Below are positions 41,201-56,200 of a stretch of 64,000 bases of DNA, in pieces. Every line of letters begins with the position of its first letter. Position 1 is the stretch's first letter. Made by a program: the position numbers and the translations under genes. Below the pieces are notes generated by a model. That model was not told the DNA's origin, searched no databases, and saw nothing but the letters and a program-made list of their open reading frames with translations. The stretch is from Tubiluchus corallicola (lineage: Eukaryota > Priapulida > Priapulimorpha > Priapulimorphida > Tubiluchidae), in NCBI GenBank assembly GCA_030141605.1, contig JAQGDQ010000031.1, forward strand, positions 916,001 to 980,000. The letters run 5' to 3'.

Positions 41201-44200
41201 CGCTCATTTTATTGTAATTTTATTGTAATTGTGTTTGACTTGTCATATATTTGCTGCGGTGAAGAGTATGTGGTTTTTCTTGTATGGTTTGTTCTATCAA
41301 ATTGACATCTGCCCAATAATCTTTTTAAAGCTTTCATGAAAATTAATGCATTTAATTGTAGCTGATATGAGGAAATAGTTTGCCTTTTTCGTACGCACAT
41401 CTAAAGTCTGATAGAATATAGTATGAAGTATGAACCTTTTTAAACAATATAATCTGTAATAGGTGTTATTATTAGATACATGCTAATTTTCTATTTTGAT
41501 CATTTTGATTATTTATGGATATTAATGGAGAGTCAGTATCAAAGCAAATTGCATTGCGTTTATTGACTGGTTATTTTTCTTTGCAAAGAAATCAGCAAAT
41601 TTCTGGTCTTTGCGCGGAGAACAGACATCCGTCGCATTTCTTTTGACACTGATGATCGGTTGGATATAGTAATACCTCTAGAGGGCATCCGAAGTGCTGT
41701 TGCACTCGACTGGGATGAAGATGGTCACATATATTGGACAGATGTTACTACCGACCGCATAAGTCGAGCTCACTGGAATGGATCCAATCAGGAGGTAATA
41801 TTAGACAAAAGCATTTGTAAAGAACAATTCTTACATTGCGTGAAGGTGTGTATCACTTACATTCATAGGTGTGACTTAAAGAAAACTAAGATTTCTTTAC
41901 TAGTTTCTTTTCAGCTTGTCATTGTTAAAAAAGTGCCAATGAAGACTGAATTTCTGTTCTAACTCCATGATTATTTCTGGCTATTTTTAGGTAGTTATCG
42001 ATGCTGGTGTAGAATCCCCTGCTGGGCTAGCTCTGGATTGGGTGGGTCGTAAGCTGTATTGGACAGATTCGGGACTGGATCAGATTGAAGTAGCCAATCT
42101 TGACGGGAGTATGCGGAGTGTGCTTATTTGGGAAAAACTGGATCGACCACGGGACATTATTGTAGATCCTATAGGCGGGTGAGTCATGCCTTGTAGTTTA
42201 GTAGTTAATTTCCTTGAAAAATGTGAAGCTGTTTAGCATCATGAAACCATCCAGCACCTTGAAGTCATCCAACACCTTGAAGTCATCCAGCACCTTGAAA
42301 CCATCCAGCACCTCGAAGTCATCCAGCACCTTGCAGTCATCCAGCACCTTGAAACCATCCAGCACCTCGAAGTCATCCAGCACCTTGAAACCATCCAGCA
42401 CCTCGAAGTCATCCAGCACCTTGAAGTCATCCAGCACATTGAAGTCATCCAGCACCTTGAAACCATCCAGCACCTCGAAGTCATCCAGCACCTTGAAGTC
42501 ATCCAGCACCTTGAAACCATCCAGCACCTTGAAGTCATCCAGCACCTTGAAGTCATCCAGCACCTCGAAACCATCCAGCACCTCGAAGTCATCCAGCACC
42601 TCGAAGTCATCCAGCACCTTGAAGTCATCCAGCACCTCGAAACCATCCAGCACCTCGAAGTCATCCAGCACCACCTTGAAACCATCCAGCACCTTGAAGT
42701 CATCCAGCACCTTGAAGTCATCCAGCACCTTGAAACCATCCAGCACCTCGAAGTCATCCAGCACCTCGAAGTCATCCAGCACCTTGAAACCATCCAACAC
42801 CTCGAAGTCATCCAGTACCTCGAAGTCATCCAGCACCTTGAAACCATCCAGCACCTTGAAACCATCCAGCACCTCGAAGTCATCCAGCACCTCGAAGTCA
42901 TCCAGCACCTTGAAACCATCCAGCACCTTGAAGTCATCCAGCACCTTGAAACCATCCAGCACCTCGAAGTCATCCAGCACCTTGAAGTCATCCAGCACCT
43001 TGAAACCATCCAACACCTCGAAGTCATCCAGCACCTTGAAGTCATCCAGCACCTTGAAGCCACACAGCACTTTGAAGCCATTCAGCACCATGAGGATTCC
43101 ATTATAATTATATGGCATTTTTATTTATTTCTAATGTTTTATCTAAGGAAAACGGATTTAATTAAGATTATGTTTAATTAACCTACACCATGCACTTGAG
43201 GATAAGAAAAACAAGTCAAATTATTAACAGTGGCAACTATGAAACTACTTTAGATAAATTACAAAGTGAAGTATAATTAAAACTTTAAATGCGGTGCCAC
43301 AAAGTTGCAACTCTGCCCTTTACCACTGTTTTCACTTAAACCATTTGTTTTTGTTGCCATGTAGTCTGAATGTGTTTTACTTCCATTCTGATAGAGTCCA
43401 CAAGCATTGGGGCAAATTCATTGTAGTTGCTTCACAGTAATATTCATTCACACAGGTTTCTCTTTTGGACTGATTGGGGTCTACACTCCAAGATTGAAAG
43501 AGCCGGCATGGACGGAAGTAACCGTGTTGTTATTGTCAGTACTAATCTTACCTGGCCAAATGGGTTGGCCATTGATTCGGAGAGGGCACTGCTGTATTGG
43601 GCTGACGCTGGAATGAAGACAATAGAATACTCAAAGCTAGATGGAAAAGATAGGAAAGTAAGTATGGAAACTATGAGTATAGAAACTATATAGAAACTAA
43701 TACAGAAAACTAGATAAAAAAGATAGGAAAATAAGTGTGGAAATTGTTTAGATGTTTATTTATTTTTGCCAACACGCAGTTATATCCAAATTAATGGCAT
43801 ACAGTCGTAATAATAACTAATAATACTAACTATCGTCATGATGAACATTAACATTTTGTGGTTATCTAGAAGTAATACAAGTGATATAGATTATTATAAG
43901 GACACCCAGAGTGCACTAGTCTTGAAAAAAAATCTTGTGTATGTGCAGAGAGCTTCCAGGAAATATTACTTATCAGCTTGCTCTGTTAACAAAAATTTAA
44001 TTAAAAAAAAGAGTAGAATGAATAGGATGATGATATATGTATGAAATGTCTTAACCAGAAGAGGCATCATGGCCACATCTTCTTCCTACAAGGTAGACTC
44101 TCACAGGTAATATAACAAAAAAATTAAACAATCTAAAGCGAGTATTAAACCCAAATGATCAGGATCAGAGGCATGAGTTTTCTCAGCTACCAATTCCTCC

Positions 44201-47200
44201 AAGACAAATTTTGTTTAGGCTTTGCAATTTGTCTTCAAATTAATCTCTTTTTTATCATGCAGACAGCAACCAAATTTGGTTATCATATATTTTTTCCAGT
44301 TTTGTTTGAGATTAAAAATGTGCAAGAGAACAAGAGAGCTATAGTGTCTTGAAATTTGTCAAAGTGGCATTTATCTTTTTGTAACTGTTTCAAATTGTCA
44401 TTTTTAACACCTTGTGTTATTCATACAGGTTTTAATAGGAGTCGATCTTCAGCATCCATTCGGGCTAACTTTACATGACAACTACATCTACTGGACAGAT
44501 TGGCAAACAAAAAGTGTGCAAATGGCGGACAAGCTGAAGGGGAGCCATCGCTCGACTGTTGTCAATGGTCTAGATAATCTCATGGATATTCACATGTTTC
44601 ATCGTTCTAGGCAAACACGTAAGCAATTTCTTTCTTAAGAAAGCTCATTCCTGTTTAAGAAAAGTTTATTCCTTTTTAAAAAGCATTAGTTAAATTGTCT
44701 TAATAATATTGTAATTTAAGATTCATTCTTGTTATAATAAACTAAACTTTATTATGCCTAATTTGAAGTAGGGCGAATACTTATAATTCTTATTTAAACA
44801 AATATATTAATCTAAGGACATGTTCGCAATTTACATAGTTACAGTAATTGAAATCAGTCTTTTGCGTGATGCGAACAAGTTGTTAAGAATTCTTATTTTA
44901 AAATGTATTCATCTACAGGGTCCCTTTTATTTTGGCAATGCTATTTCTCGTTGGCATTATTAATAATTTACTCTGTAAAATGTGGCATTAATGCTGTTCT
45001 TCTCTTCTAGCAGTCGTGAGCTAAACTGTTCAAACTGTATGGCATATTTTGATGTGTAAATGTAAACTTTTACAGTTATTTCTGTTAGTCGTTGTGTGCA
45101 TAATTACTTCACTTACATTGCCACCACGTTTGACTAGATTTGAACATACTGGTACTCTATGAAAATTAATTGTTGAGCAAGGCTGCTTTACATTTCTATA
45201 ATAGAGCAGAGTATATTTAATTCACGGTAATATGAGCATGGAATAAACTTCTATGCCAAAGTTGTATAGCTTGAGTTATACAAGGTAATTATTGTTTGCT
45301 GATTATGCAGAAACATGTAATTAAACCACTTGTTTGTAGAAGAAGATTTTAAGCTTATAAGGAGGAATGTGATGTTGCATTAAACTGCTACTGTCTTATG
45401 TTTGGGCATTCAGTTAGTCAATTTTGGTGGTGAGCATTTTTTTCCCTTCCACACTGGGGCTATTAATCATTATGAGCATATGAAAGGAAATTCACTAGGC
45501 TGATGACTTTGATGTAAAAGATACCTGGAAGACATATGTGTGAAGACAGTCATAGCGAAGTAAGGTAATAATGGTGCTGAGTTTCTACATTTGTAATTTG
45601 CAGTTCCAATGTTATGCAAAGTTCACAATGGTGGATGCAGTCATTTGTGTCTATTGGCTCCTAAGGGGCAGTCTTGCGCTTGTCCTACTGGCATTAACCT
45701 GCTACCTGATAGACGGACTTGTGCAAAAGGTATGTCATTTTACTAGGTGAATAGTTCTTAACCTTAGAGATCAATAGGAATATCAGCCATGAACAACAGT
45801 AAGGGTAATTCTTTGACTAAATGGTGGTAACTGAATTATAGCATTTTGTATAGAGCTTTGGATGAAAATTAAGACTATTATGAATATTTGTATTAATAAA
45901 AACGCCTTTGTATCTTTTTTATCTACTGAATTTAGGTTAACTTTTTCTGCTTTTTCGCAATTTGTAGTGTTTAAATAACGTAATTAAACTGCTTTACTAT
46001 ACACATTCAATTAGTTAATGTACGTTAATGGATGTCAACTGCTTTTAACCAGAAAGTGAGTTGTTTGATTTTAGCCGTGTAGTGGACAGTTGGCAAGGCA
46101 AGTACAGTTTATGCCACAGGTTTCAGGTTCAAATCCCAAGTTAGCTTACAATTTTTAGCATCGTCTTTGTTTAACAAAGCACCTGTTCCTTGGTGAGCCT
46201 TTGTTATTTTTTAGCTTTCTGAAATTAGCATCATTAACATATTGATTCAAAATACTTGTAAGGAGGTTATAGATTCATAAGTCTGTAACTGTTAAAAGCT
46301 GTAATACTGAAAATGTTCATATCTACTTGTGGTTGAACTGTAAAAAAAAATTAATGAAATCAGTGAAGCCATGGTTAAATGTGTTATTGTGTTGCAGGCA
46401 TGAACAATTTCTTAATATTTGCACGTGGCAAGGACATTCGTAAGATCTCGCTCGACGTTCCTTACTTTGCCGACGTTGTCCTGCCGATTCGTGGCCTGGA
46501 GGCAGCTATTGCGGTAGACGTAGATCGTGTAGACCGGAAGGTGTACTGGTCTGATAGCAGGTTGGACGTCATACAGAGAGCCAATCTTGACGGATCTAAT
46601 ATTGAAGATGTCATAGTTAAAGGATTGAATACTACAGATGGAATTGCTGTAGATTCCACAGGTATCGTTCGAACAGCAGTGGTTGTGGTGTGACTGCAAT
46701 AATTTGTTAGGGTTGTATGAAATGTTTGGATTACTAGCATGGGGTATGGTATCTTCGACATGTTAAATACTTTAAGAGCTGTGATGTTATTTTTCACAAG
46801 GTTGCATAATGCATGGGAGGACTTGAAACAATTTCTTCTAGATACTGGTTGCTATAGCAACATGTTGCAGGCAAAATAGCTTCACTTAAAGTTTGTATCC
46901 GCACAGATAGATCTTGCTTTAACACGTGTCTGGCATTTATTAAAAGTATATTAACTGTACTGTGTTCTTGGAACAGAATAATGTGATCGGTATGATTTCA
47001 AATTAGGTGAAAATGTTGATAAAATAAAAAATGGCATTGAACAAAGTAAAAAAATCAGTGTTAAGATGAAACATGCATCGTTAAGTGAGAAAAGGTATTA
47101 AATGTTCAGCGTCGTTAAAAGCAAACATCACTAAATGGGGAGTCGTTTGTGTGGACTTACTGTACTGCCAAAACAGCTCAGCCAATAAAATTTTAAGTCT

Positions 47201-50200
47201 TAAAAAAGAAAATTTCGCTACTTTTAAAACTGAGCAGTTGGTTACTTATTAGTTGCGAACTAAATGATTATAAACTGCAGAAGGAAAAATGGCAAATCTT
47301 GACCAAGCAAATGCTCAGTTATTCACATGGATTGATTAACCAAAAAATCGGATCCAATAAACGAGAATTTGACAAGAATTACATTAATTGCCTTGTTCTA
47401 AAAAATTGTGACACTTCTTTTTGAAGATCGTTTTTATGTGAGCCTTTGATGTAGAAATTTAACCTTGAAGTGTCACTGCTAACTGTGATTTAGGCAGCTT
47501 GCAGAAATATCTTGCTAGTTCTTAAAATATTTAATGTGAGTTTGAAAAATTTTCTCACTTTCCTGTATTTAGTTTAAAACGTTAGTTAAATTTTGTTTGG
47601 ATTACAATTAGTTAAATTATGCATGTTGTAGCAGTACCACTTTGACTTGGCTTTCTTGTTTTATTACTGCAAATGGTGGATATGTTTTGTCTGTAATCAT
47701 ACAGGCGCATGCCCACTTTAGGTGTTGCTGCATGGAAATTTAGTTTGCTTGGACAGAGTTATAAGGAACATTTATTGAACGCACATTTATCAGTTGCGTC
47801 AACTTTTTCCCCTGGTACCTTTGTTTTTGTTTTCTCCTGAAGGGCCATAACGTTATTTTGTCCATCCTGATTTTTCCCAGTCATTTTGCAATGACATGCC
47901 ACTTGTTTTTCTTGCTTCAGGCAGGAAAATATACTGGACCGACACGGGAAACAGCAGAATTGAAGTGGCAAATCTGGATGGTTCCCATCGCAAGGTGCTC
48001 ATTTGGGAAGACCTGGATAGTCCACGCGCCATCACGTTGCTTTATAATGCTGGGTATGGTTTGCTTCATTCATTTCTTCATATTCATTTCCAAGTTTAAA
48101 ATTAATGTAACGCATGGAAATCAAGGACAATTTATTTACATTATATTTTATGTTTGAATATTTATTCATTTATTTAGCATTATATCATTTCCGCCTTACA
48201 TAGATTGCTGGATGATAAGCTATTTTCTATTACATATTGTGGTTTGGTTTTTGTCATAGCAACACATCATGGTTTTCGTTTAATATATTGTCATAGTATG
48301 GATATAAGAAGCCATCTTATACATTAACACTCGATTCAAATAATGGTTTCAATTACAAAAATAAAAAAATGGCTAGTAAAAAATAACTATATTGTAATTA
48401 TGCTTATTGTGAATTACGAGAATGCTTATTATGACACTGACACTCAGATGATGATGATGATGATGATGTGATGACATTGGTTGTTGATGATGATCTAAAT
48501 GATTAACACAGAAAAGATGATGATGATGTTGACGATGATTATGGTGATTATTGTGATATTTTTGTTGATGATGTTGATTTTGTCTCAAAATCGATGATCA
48601 AATCTGATGAGAATTTCCAAGTGACTTGCCTTCAGGAGTCAGAAGTGGAAAAGGTCAACAAAAATGTATATTTTTGTTTTGGCTTTAAGACTATTTATAA
48701 TGGGATTGCTTTTTAAGGATACTGTTTAATGCTCTCCTATTTTAAAACTTGGCATTTTTTAATTTTTGTATTTAAACAGGTTTAGTAGAAGTTAAATATG
48801 GAACTCAATGTGACGTGTAACCTGTTGGAATTTATTGATTATTACTTTTGGAAGACTTTTCATGCAGATTCACTCTTAACTACAAGAATAGTGATACTAA
48901 ATACAAAAAACTCACTGTTAGAAAACAAGGGAAAAGAAAAAGTTGCCACTGTGTTAATATTTTAAACAAAAAACTGAACAAAATAGTTTACTAGTTTTAT
49001 TATTATTATTATTATTATTACTTTCAGTACAATAGTTACATTGAATGCAATGTGACAAACTGTCATTATTGTTACATCATGCTGTAGTATATGTATTATG
49101 TTTCATTCACTATCGTTACCTTAAACAATATTTGCACTGCAGTGGTCTAGAGAAGCAAAGGCTTGTATAAGCTCATTGACATGTGAACAAAAAAAACTAC
49201 TAGACTTTTTTGAGTTTTTTGTATATCTAGTAATTGTCAGAGATTTTTCCATTTTTAGTCTTTTTTGTTCCCCGAAGAGGTAGATAGGTACTTTGAAATA
49301 TTGTGCCCTTTCTTTCTTTCTCCTTGCTTTTTAATTGTAAGATTTTTTCTTTTTTAACTTTTTTTCATCACCTGAGGAACTACATTGGTAGTTTGAGACG
49401 TTGTGCTCTTTCTTTCTTTTTTAAGTTCAGGATTTTTTATTCAATGACACGTCGTTGAACTTGAGTTTCAAGTGATACTGTCTCCTAATGATTCAGTTTT
49501 TTCAGTTATGTTATTTGCTGTACTTTCAGTTACATGTATTGGACTGATTGGGGATTTAATCCAAGAATAGAGAGGTCTGACATGGACGGAGAGAATAGAG
49601 TTGTTGTCGTCAGCGAAAATTTGGGCTGGCCAAATGGAATTACAATCGACCGCCCAGGCGCTCGTCTGATTTGGGCTGATGCAAAGACCAAGGTTGGAGA
49701 GTTCATTCAGTAACTCATTTTCAAAACTTTGCGATAAGATTAGTAATTTGTATGATTTGTTCAGATTTCGCATCTTGCGTGGTCGATATTAACAGCTTTG
49801 CTCTTAAAAATACTACTTTAAATTGCTTTTCTTAGTGAATATAATCCTTAATTTCATTCTCACATTTTATTATGTTCCATTTTATTACATCATCTATTAT
49901 TACGTCCTTCGTTGTGTAACTTGTTTTTAAAACTTGCCTTTGCACCTTCCCTTTCCTTCTTATCTTGTTAGCTATTGATGTAACCACTTTTTCTTTTTGT
50001 AATAAACGCATCGTCATCTAGGTGTTGCTATGTTGTAAAACATGACACATCCCATCTGTTGATGTCATGCATTTCTGTCTACTGCCACCACCCGCAATGC
50101 ATCATCCCTTAAATCTATAGTTGTATTTGCTAAATCTTTTTGCAGTACATCTATACATGTTAGTAACTGACCCCTTCTCCACTTTTTGTCATTTCAAGAG

Positions 50201-53200
50201 TTGTTTCCCGTTTCTATTCTATGTACTGCCAAACTTTTTGTGATCTGAAATTTATTAATGGAAAATGTGTGTTCAAATTACGATTAAAATCTGTTTTTGT
50301 TATTTTTGGATTTTTAACAATGATTTCAAATGTTGATTGTTACTTAAACTTAGGTTATTGAGTGTTCCAGTCTGGATGGAAGTAACCGTCGTACTCTCAT
50401 TTCGGATGCACCACACCCGTATGGTCTGACGGTCAGCGGCAGCTACATTTACTGGACAGACTGGTATTTGCGTAACATTAAGCGTGCCAATAAGAATACT
50501 GGCAACGGTGCTGAAGTTATACGAAATAACTTGTCTGGTCTCATGGATATACATGCCGTACAGCTATCTAATATTGGTATTTATGTGGTTTTAATATTCT
50601 GTTGTGTTTATTGCTATGCTTTGCTGTGGTTAAAACTGCCACCTTTTATCTAAAGCCCACCTGATACAAAACTTGGGTTGTCCAAGATATACTTTGTTAC
50701 CGCGTGCAAAATGCCTTTGTAAAGAGGTCTATTTGGCCGTGATGCCGATCTCATTCTCTTTTTATGTAGCAAGATTTTAGCTGTTTTTATATCCAGACGT
50801 CGCAATAGAGTTACTCCGTATTCAAACTTTTTTTGCAAAATGACCCGATGTACGGCAGTGGTACATGGTATTCTAAATGACGTATTTAGGCAATTGGGCA
50901 GAAAAAATTAAACAAGCGAGTAACCCGTTACTTCGAATTTAGGGCTAGTTTTATTTAATACCTCGAATTGCTAATTGTTCGTATTCTTTTTTTAGGCGTG
51001 AATAAATGCGGCATAAACAATGGTGGTTGCAGTCATTTGTGTTTACCAAATCCTCGGGGTACAAGCTGTGCGTGTCCAACCGGAACACTTCTAAAACCAG
51101 ATGGAAGAACCTGCTATGACAGTAAGCACAGTATTTACCATGTGTGTGTGTGTGTATATGAATATATTTATGGAATATACACTGGTAATAACTAATCTTG
51201 TATGGATAAGTTTTTATCCATTTATGATATATTAATTTGCAGTCTACATATCTAAATTTGTCTGTAGAGAAATTTTTTATATGCTTTTTAAATGGCTAAA
51301 AAGTCATGTTATTTTAAGGGGATACTCTTTTTTAAAATTTGATCATTTACAGACTTAAATATATACAAAGTAAATTACACATTTTTATTTCTACGCCTTT
51401 TATTTTTCAATTTTTATTTCAATTCAGTACACATATTACTATATTACATATATTCGCAACACACAACTATTTTACCTTTGTGTGCTTGCAAACCAAAACT
51501 GTCCATAAGTCGGCATTGTTAAAACTACGTTATGATGATTCAAGGTAGGAAGCCCCAAAAATTTGGTCAAATGTCGATATTCTATTTTTTATGAAAACAA
51601 ATACTAAATATATTGGACTTTTTTTTCTAGCGTCAAATTATCAGGAAAATGCCCAAAAAATACCAAAAATCTAATTTTATAACTCCTAACCCACTTTTCT
51701 GTCTATAAACTAGCACTGCAATTGTAAGAAAACTCGTATTTTTTAACTCCTATTGTAGCTCGTGGAAGCAGCCATTTTGCTTCGGGTTTTTTCTGTTGAC
51801 AGGACCAGATTTTCATCAGGAAGAGTCATCCACTGGATTTAAACGTAAATTCAATTTGTACTTGCAAGATCCGTAGCAACCACACTTTCGTAAGGTTACT
51901 AAGTGTTTTGTAGACAAAAAACAATGGCTGAATTTAGCAACGTTTTTTTCCCAATATTACATTTTTCTGGGCATAGCCTGTACCGCAACTTCAATGTGGA
52001 TTATCTTAGCTTAGAAATAACATAGAGAGATGAGCTTGGTATTAAAATGATCCTCATGAAATGGAGATTCAGGATATGTGACTAACTAGAAAAGCTTAAT
52101 TGCTGGCTTATGGACAATTTTGCTATGCAAGCACACATTTATATTTTCGTATATTTGCCTACTATTTCTTCTTTTATGATAATTCTTTTATCATCAGTTC
52201 AGTGTGAATATACTTGCTTAAAACTGTGTGAATAATTGTAAAGCGATGTCTGGTGGTGACTGGTTTGAACAATATAACTGTATAGTGCAGTTCATCTTTT
52301 ATAGTTCTGAGTTCACCATCTTGCCTTCAGTTAGTGCACCATCTACCTTTGTAAGCATAACTGTAGTATTAAAAGTTATGTACTGTTATTATTTTAGACC
52401 CTCGCACGTTTCTTCTGTTTGCAACGAGGTCCAACATCTGCCGCATCTCACTTGACACGAGAGAGAACGTAGACGTTTACATTCCTATTCCCGACTTGCA
52501 TAACGTCATTGCACTCAGCTATGACAGCGTTGAAAAGAAGTTGTATTATACTGATGTCTATTTGGATGTCATTAGGTATATTGCACAATGTTGTATAATT
52601 TCTTTTTGACAATTTACTGATACTAAACACAAAAGTTACAAAAAATTAGCTAACTAACATTAACTAATTGCTAAAATTGGTTTTCGAGCATTAGCTCCAT
52701 TGTGTCCTCATGCATATTTCATAATGCTGTATGTACAAAAAACACTAAGAATGTTACTATTACCATGTACACCGAAGAGAAAAACAGTACTACTCTTTTC
52801 CTGAATAAGTTATGTAAATGAATTTTTCATAATTTCGATGAATGTTTTAGGAGAATTGATTATAATGGATCTAATATGGAGACAGTTGTTAGCAGTGGAC
52901 TAAAGACAGCCGATGGTTTAGCTGTTGACTGGATTGCTCGCAACTTATACTGGACTGACACTGGTAACATCTCGATGTGGTTTTACTGCATGTTTATATT
53001 TCTGTTTATTGTTTACACTTTCTTGGTTTACATAACAGCCAGTTCATATAAACAACGTAGTACAAAGAACAGTGATTCGTAGTTGTTAGAAGTCATCGTT
53101 TGTTTGAGTTATTGCACAGTATTGTTTGAGAATGTCATCAGTCATCAGTTAAAAACATAGTCATCTGTTTTGTTTGAAAATTTCAGGTCGCAATGTGATC

Positions 53201-56200
53201 GAAGTCTCCCGTCTTGATGGTTCGTCTCGGAAGATTATCATCAAACAACACATAGATGAACCAAGAGCAATTGCAACATTTCCAAAGAGAGGGTATTTTG
53301 CTGCTTTTCCTTCCTAGTAGAAGGGCTGCCAACACTCAAGGACAACATCTGTCTGTTAATGCAAAATGACTGTAGAGGGACTGGAACCTATCTGGATTGT
53401 CAAGAATAATCCCCTGAAATGAGATGCTGGACCTACAAAATTTTTAAAGATATGTCCTCTTTCAGAGAAAGGAATAACTGGAAAAATACCTAGCACAGTG
53501 TAGCAGACAAAATTAATCAGAAACTGTTTTTCGTGCAGTCACTTGTCGATTTATTAAGGATGCTCAGTGTTGCTTAACTGTTGTAGTCAAGCTCAGTGTG
53601 TGCCTGATGTTGCCTTATTTGCCTGATAACTGTGATTCTCTGCCTGCATGAGTTTCCATTATGTAGATTTTGTTTGTCATTTTATCTTTGGATACGTTAA
53701 ATGATGTTGCAGTTGCAGCTTTAAAATTTCTTAATTTAATGTTGATAATAGCTTACAAACTATCCTGGCTTCAAAAAGTTTGCAATCATCAGTCATTTAA
53801 TAAGACATTAAGAAATAAAGTTAGCCCTAGATAAACAAGTTCATGTTCAGTTGTTCACGTTGCTTTCCTTTCCAACCTGTTATGAACATTTTTACAGATA
53901 TCTGTTTTGGTCTGATTGGGGTACACGTCCTCGTATAGAGCGGTCAGGCTTGGATGGTTCTGGCCGTCGTGCTTTAGTGACCACTGAACTCGGATGGCCG
54001 AATGGGATTACCATAGATTATAGCAGTGAAAGGTAATGCTGAGTATCTAGTTAATGCTACATTTCATTGTTGTACATGTCTGTAATACCATAATTGTGTT
54101 TGTACTACTAGTATATTATGCTAAAATGTTTACAACTAAATAAATTTGTATCACTTCAAGTTAGGCCTATAGTAACTGTTCAAGAGCGCAACATATCTGA
54201 ATGAACTATAGACTGTCTTAAATGGTTTCATGCCAAATAAAGATGTTAGCAAGTATAGTAAGTCCTCCATTAATAATGCCCCTCCCCCCTTACCCTTATC
54301 TTGTGTTTTGCGGGAACTCATTAGCCTTAAGGAAAATGTTAAGTGAGGACTTACTATACCAACAATTTGTGGTATAGAGCTGAGCTGATACATTGGCTGC
54401 ATTTCAGATTTTTTGATAGTCAAAATCACGATTCTGAGATATTGAAACCTGGTTTATAGGATTAGTTTATGGGGCTGTCAGTTCATTTGTTTTGCCAAAA
54501 TATGAGGGGCTCAACATTTAAAAAATCATTTTTTAAACTAGCCGTTTCTCATAGGAATCTACGTAACACATAATGCCACACTTTTCTTGTTGGCAAGTTG
54601 CGATAAACAGTCCATTTTTTCGACAGATGCGTGTCATTCTAATGCTACTACAGATTCATTCATTTAGATTTCAAGTTGAACTAAATTATATGAGAGATTA
54701 TTCTGTTTCATATATGGTTGATATATTTATTACTTAGGTTATACTGGGCTGATGCACAGTTTGACAGAATCGAAACCTCTGATCTGAATGGGAAGAACAG
54801 AGTACGACTGATAGATCAAGTATCTCATCCTTTTGGCTTGACACAGGTATAGTTAATTATTCTGGCGCATTTATTTATTGTGATGTAGAAGTAGCCAATT
54901 AATAATAATGACCCATTTCAAAATTGAAAACTCGGTTGAATGGTATGGTAAATATCACTCGTATGTCAAACGGTAAATAAAGTGTATATTCCACATATTG
55001 CTTCAGTATGGAGAATACTTGTATTGGACTGATTGGCAATCAAGGAATATCGAGCGAGTCGACAAGAGAACTGGAAAGAATAGAGTAACAGTGCGTGGAA
55101 ATTTGGAGGGCTTAATGGACATTCACGTTGTGTCGGCTGACTATCAAGACGGTATGGATACAAAATAGCTTATCTCAAATATTGCTTATCTTAGATGAAA
55201 TTATAAAGCGTATTTGCCAAAGGATATGTGAAGAAGTCAGAGTCTGCTTATGTTGACAAACCATATAGTAGTATATGACTTCATTTGCTAAGCTTTATTA
55301 TAATTTTTGAATGGTTGCAAAAATAGAGCAAGACATTTTTGAGAAGCTTTGACCCGCAACTTTGCCGTAGGTTTTAGGTAAATAGCATGGCATTGATTTG
55401 GCAACTGATTTTTGAATTGCAGTGAAGTAATCGACTCAGTCTTTTTCAAATTCCATTCTACTACTATCTTATTAAAACAATAAAATTAATACAGTAATTT
55501 ATTTAACAACAACACTTGAATCATAGCAAAAAATTGTAAACTGTTTGCAAAAAGTGCTTTAAAATTATGTTGTTGCTTTAGGCACAAATGCTTGCGCACA
55601 GAACAATGGAGGGTGCACTCATCTCTGCCTAGCTACGCCACTCGGACATGCCTGCGCTTGTCCTGATGTCGCAGACACTGAACGTCCTTGTTCAACAGGT
55701 CTGTAATTTTTGAAAGAGTTTTGATTTTTGTTTGAGTGTTAATTGAATGATAATTTATACTGAGGTGAACATTTTCAGTTCTGCTGTTTATCCAATATCT
55801 AGTTGAGTGATAATTAAAAGTTGTTTTAACATAGCAGACACTGACAAACGATGTTTCTTTGCTGTGAAGTTGGAGCTGCAATTAAACTCTTTTTATATTG
55901 TTATAAACATACGTCTATAGTATTATTTCAGATGTAAGTCTGTTATGCATACTGTCATTCTACAACTCAGTAACTATCACATATTCCTCTCAGTTTTATA
56001 AATGAGTCACTTGTTTTTTGGTGAGCTTTTGCACTTTGCACTAATTGTAAATGAAGAATTTGCTAATCTTACTCTGTTTAGAAGAAGTAAAATATTTTTA
56101 AAGTAGTGACTACTACCCTTTTTGCAACAGTTATCCTGAAATCTAATCATTTTGTGGAGACCTGATACTTAACTTACCGATACATTGCTTTGGAGAATTC

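Noticed and set aside
42198-43118. Open frames of 280-306 codons on both strands
   Set aside because: All are read-throughs of the 18-bp minisatellite within LRP4 intron 18.
48373-48588. His-rich frame on the - strand
   Set aside because: Antisense reading of GAT repeats in intron 23.
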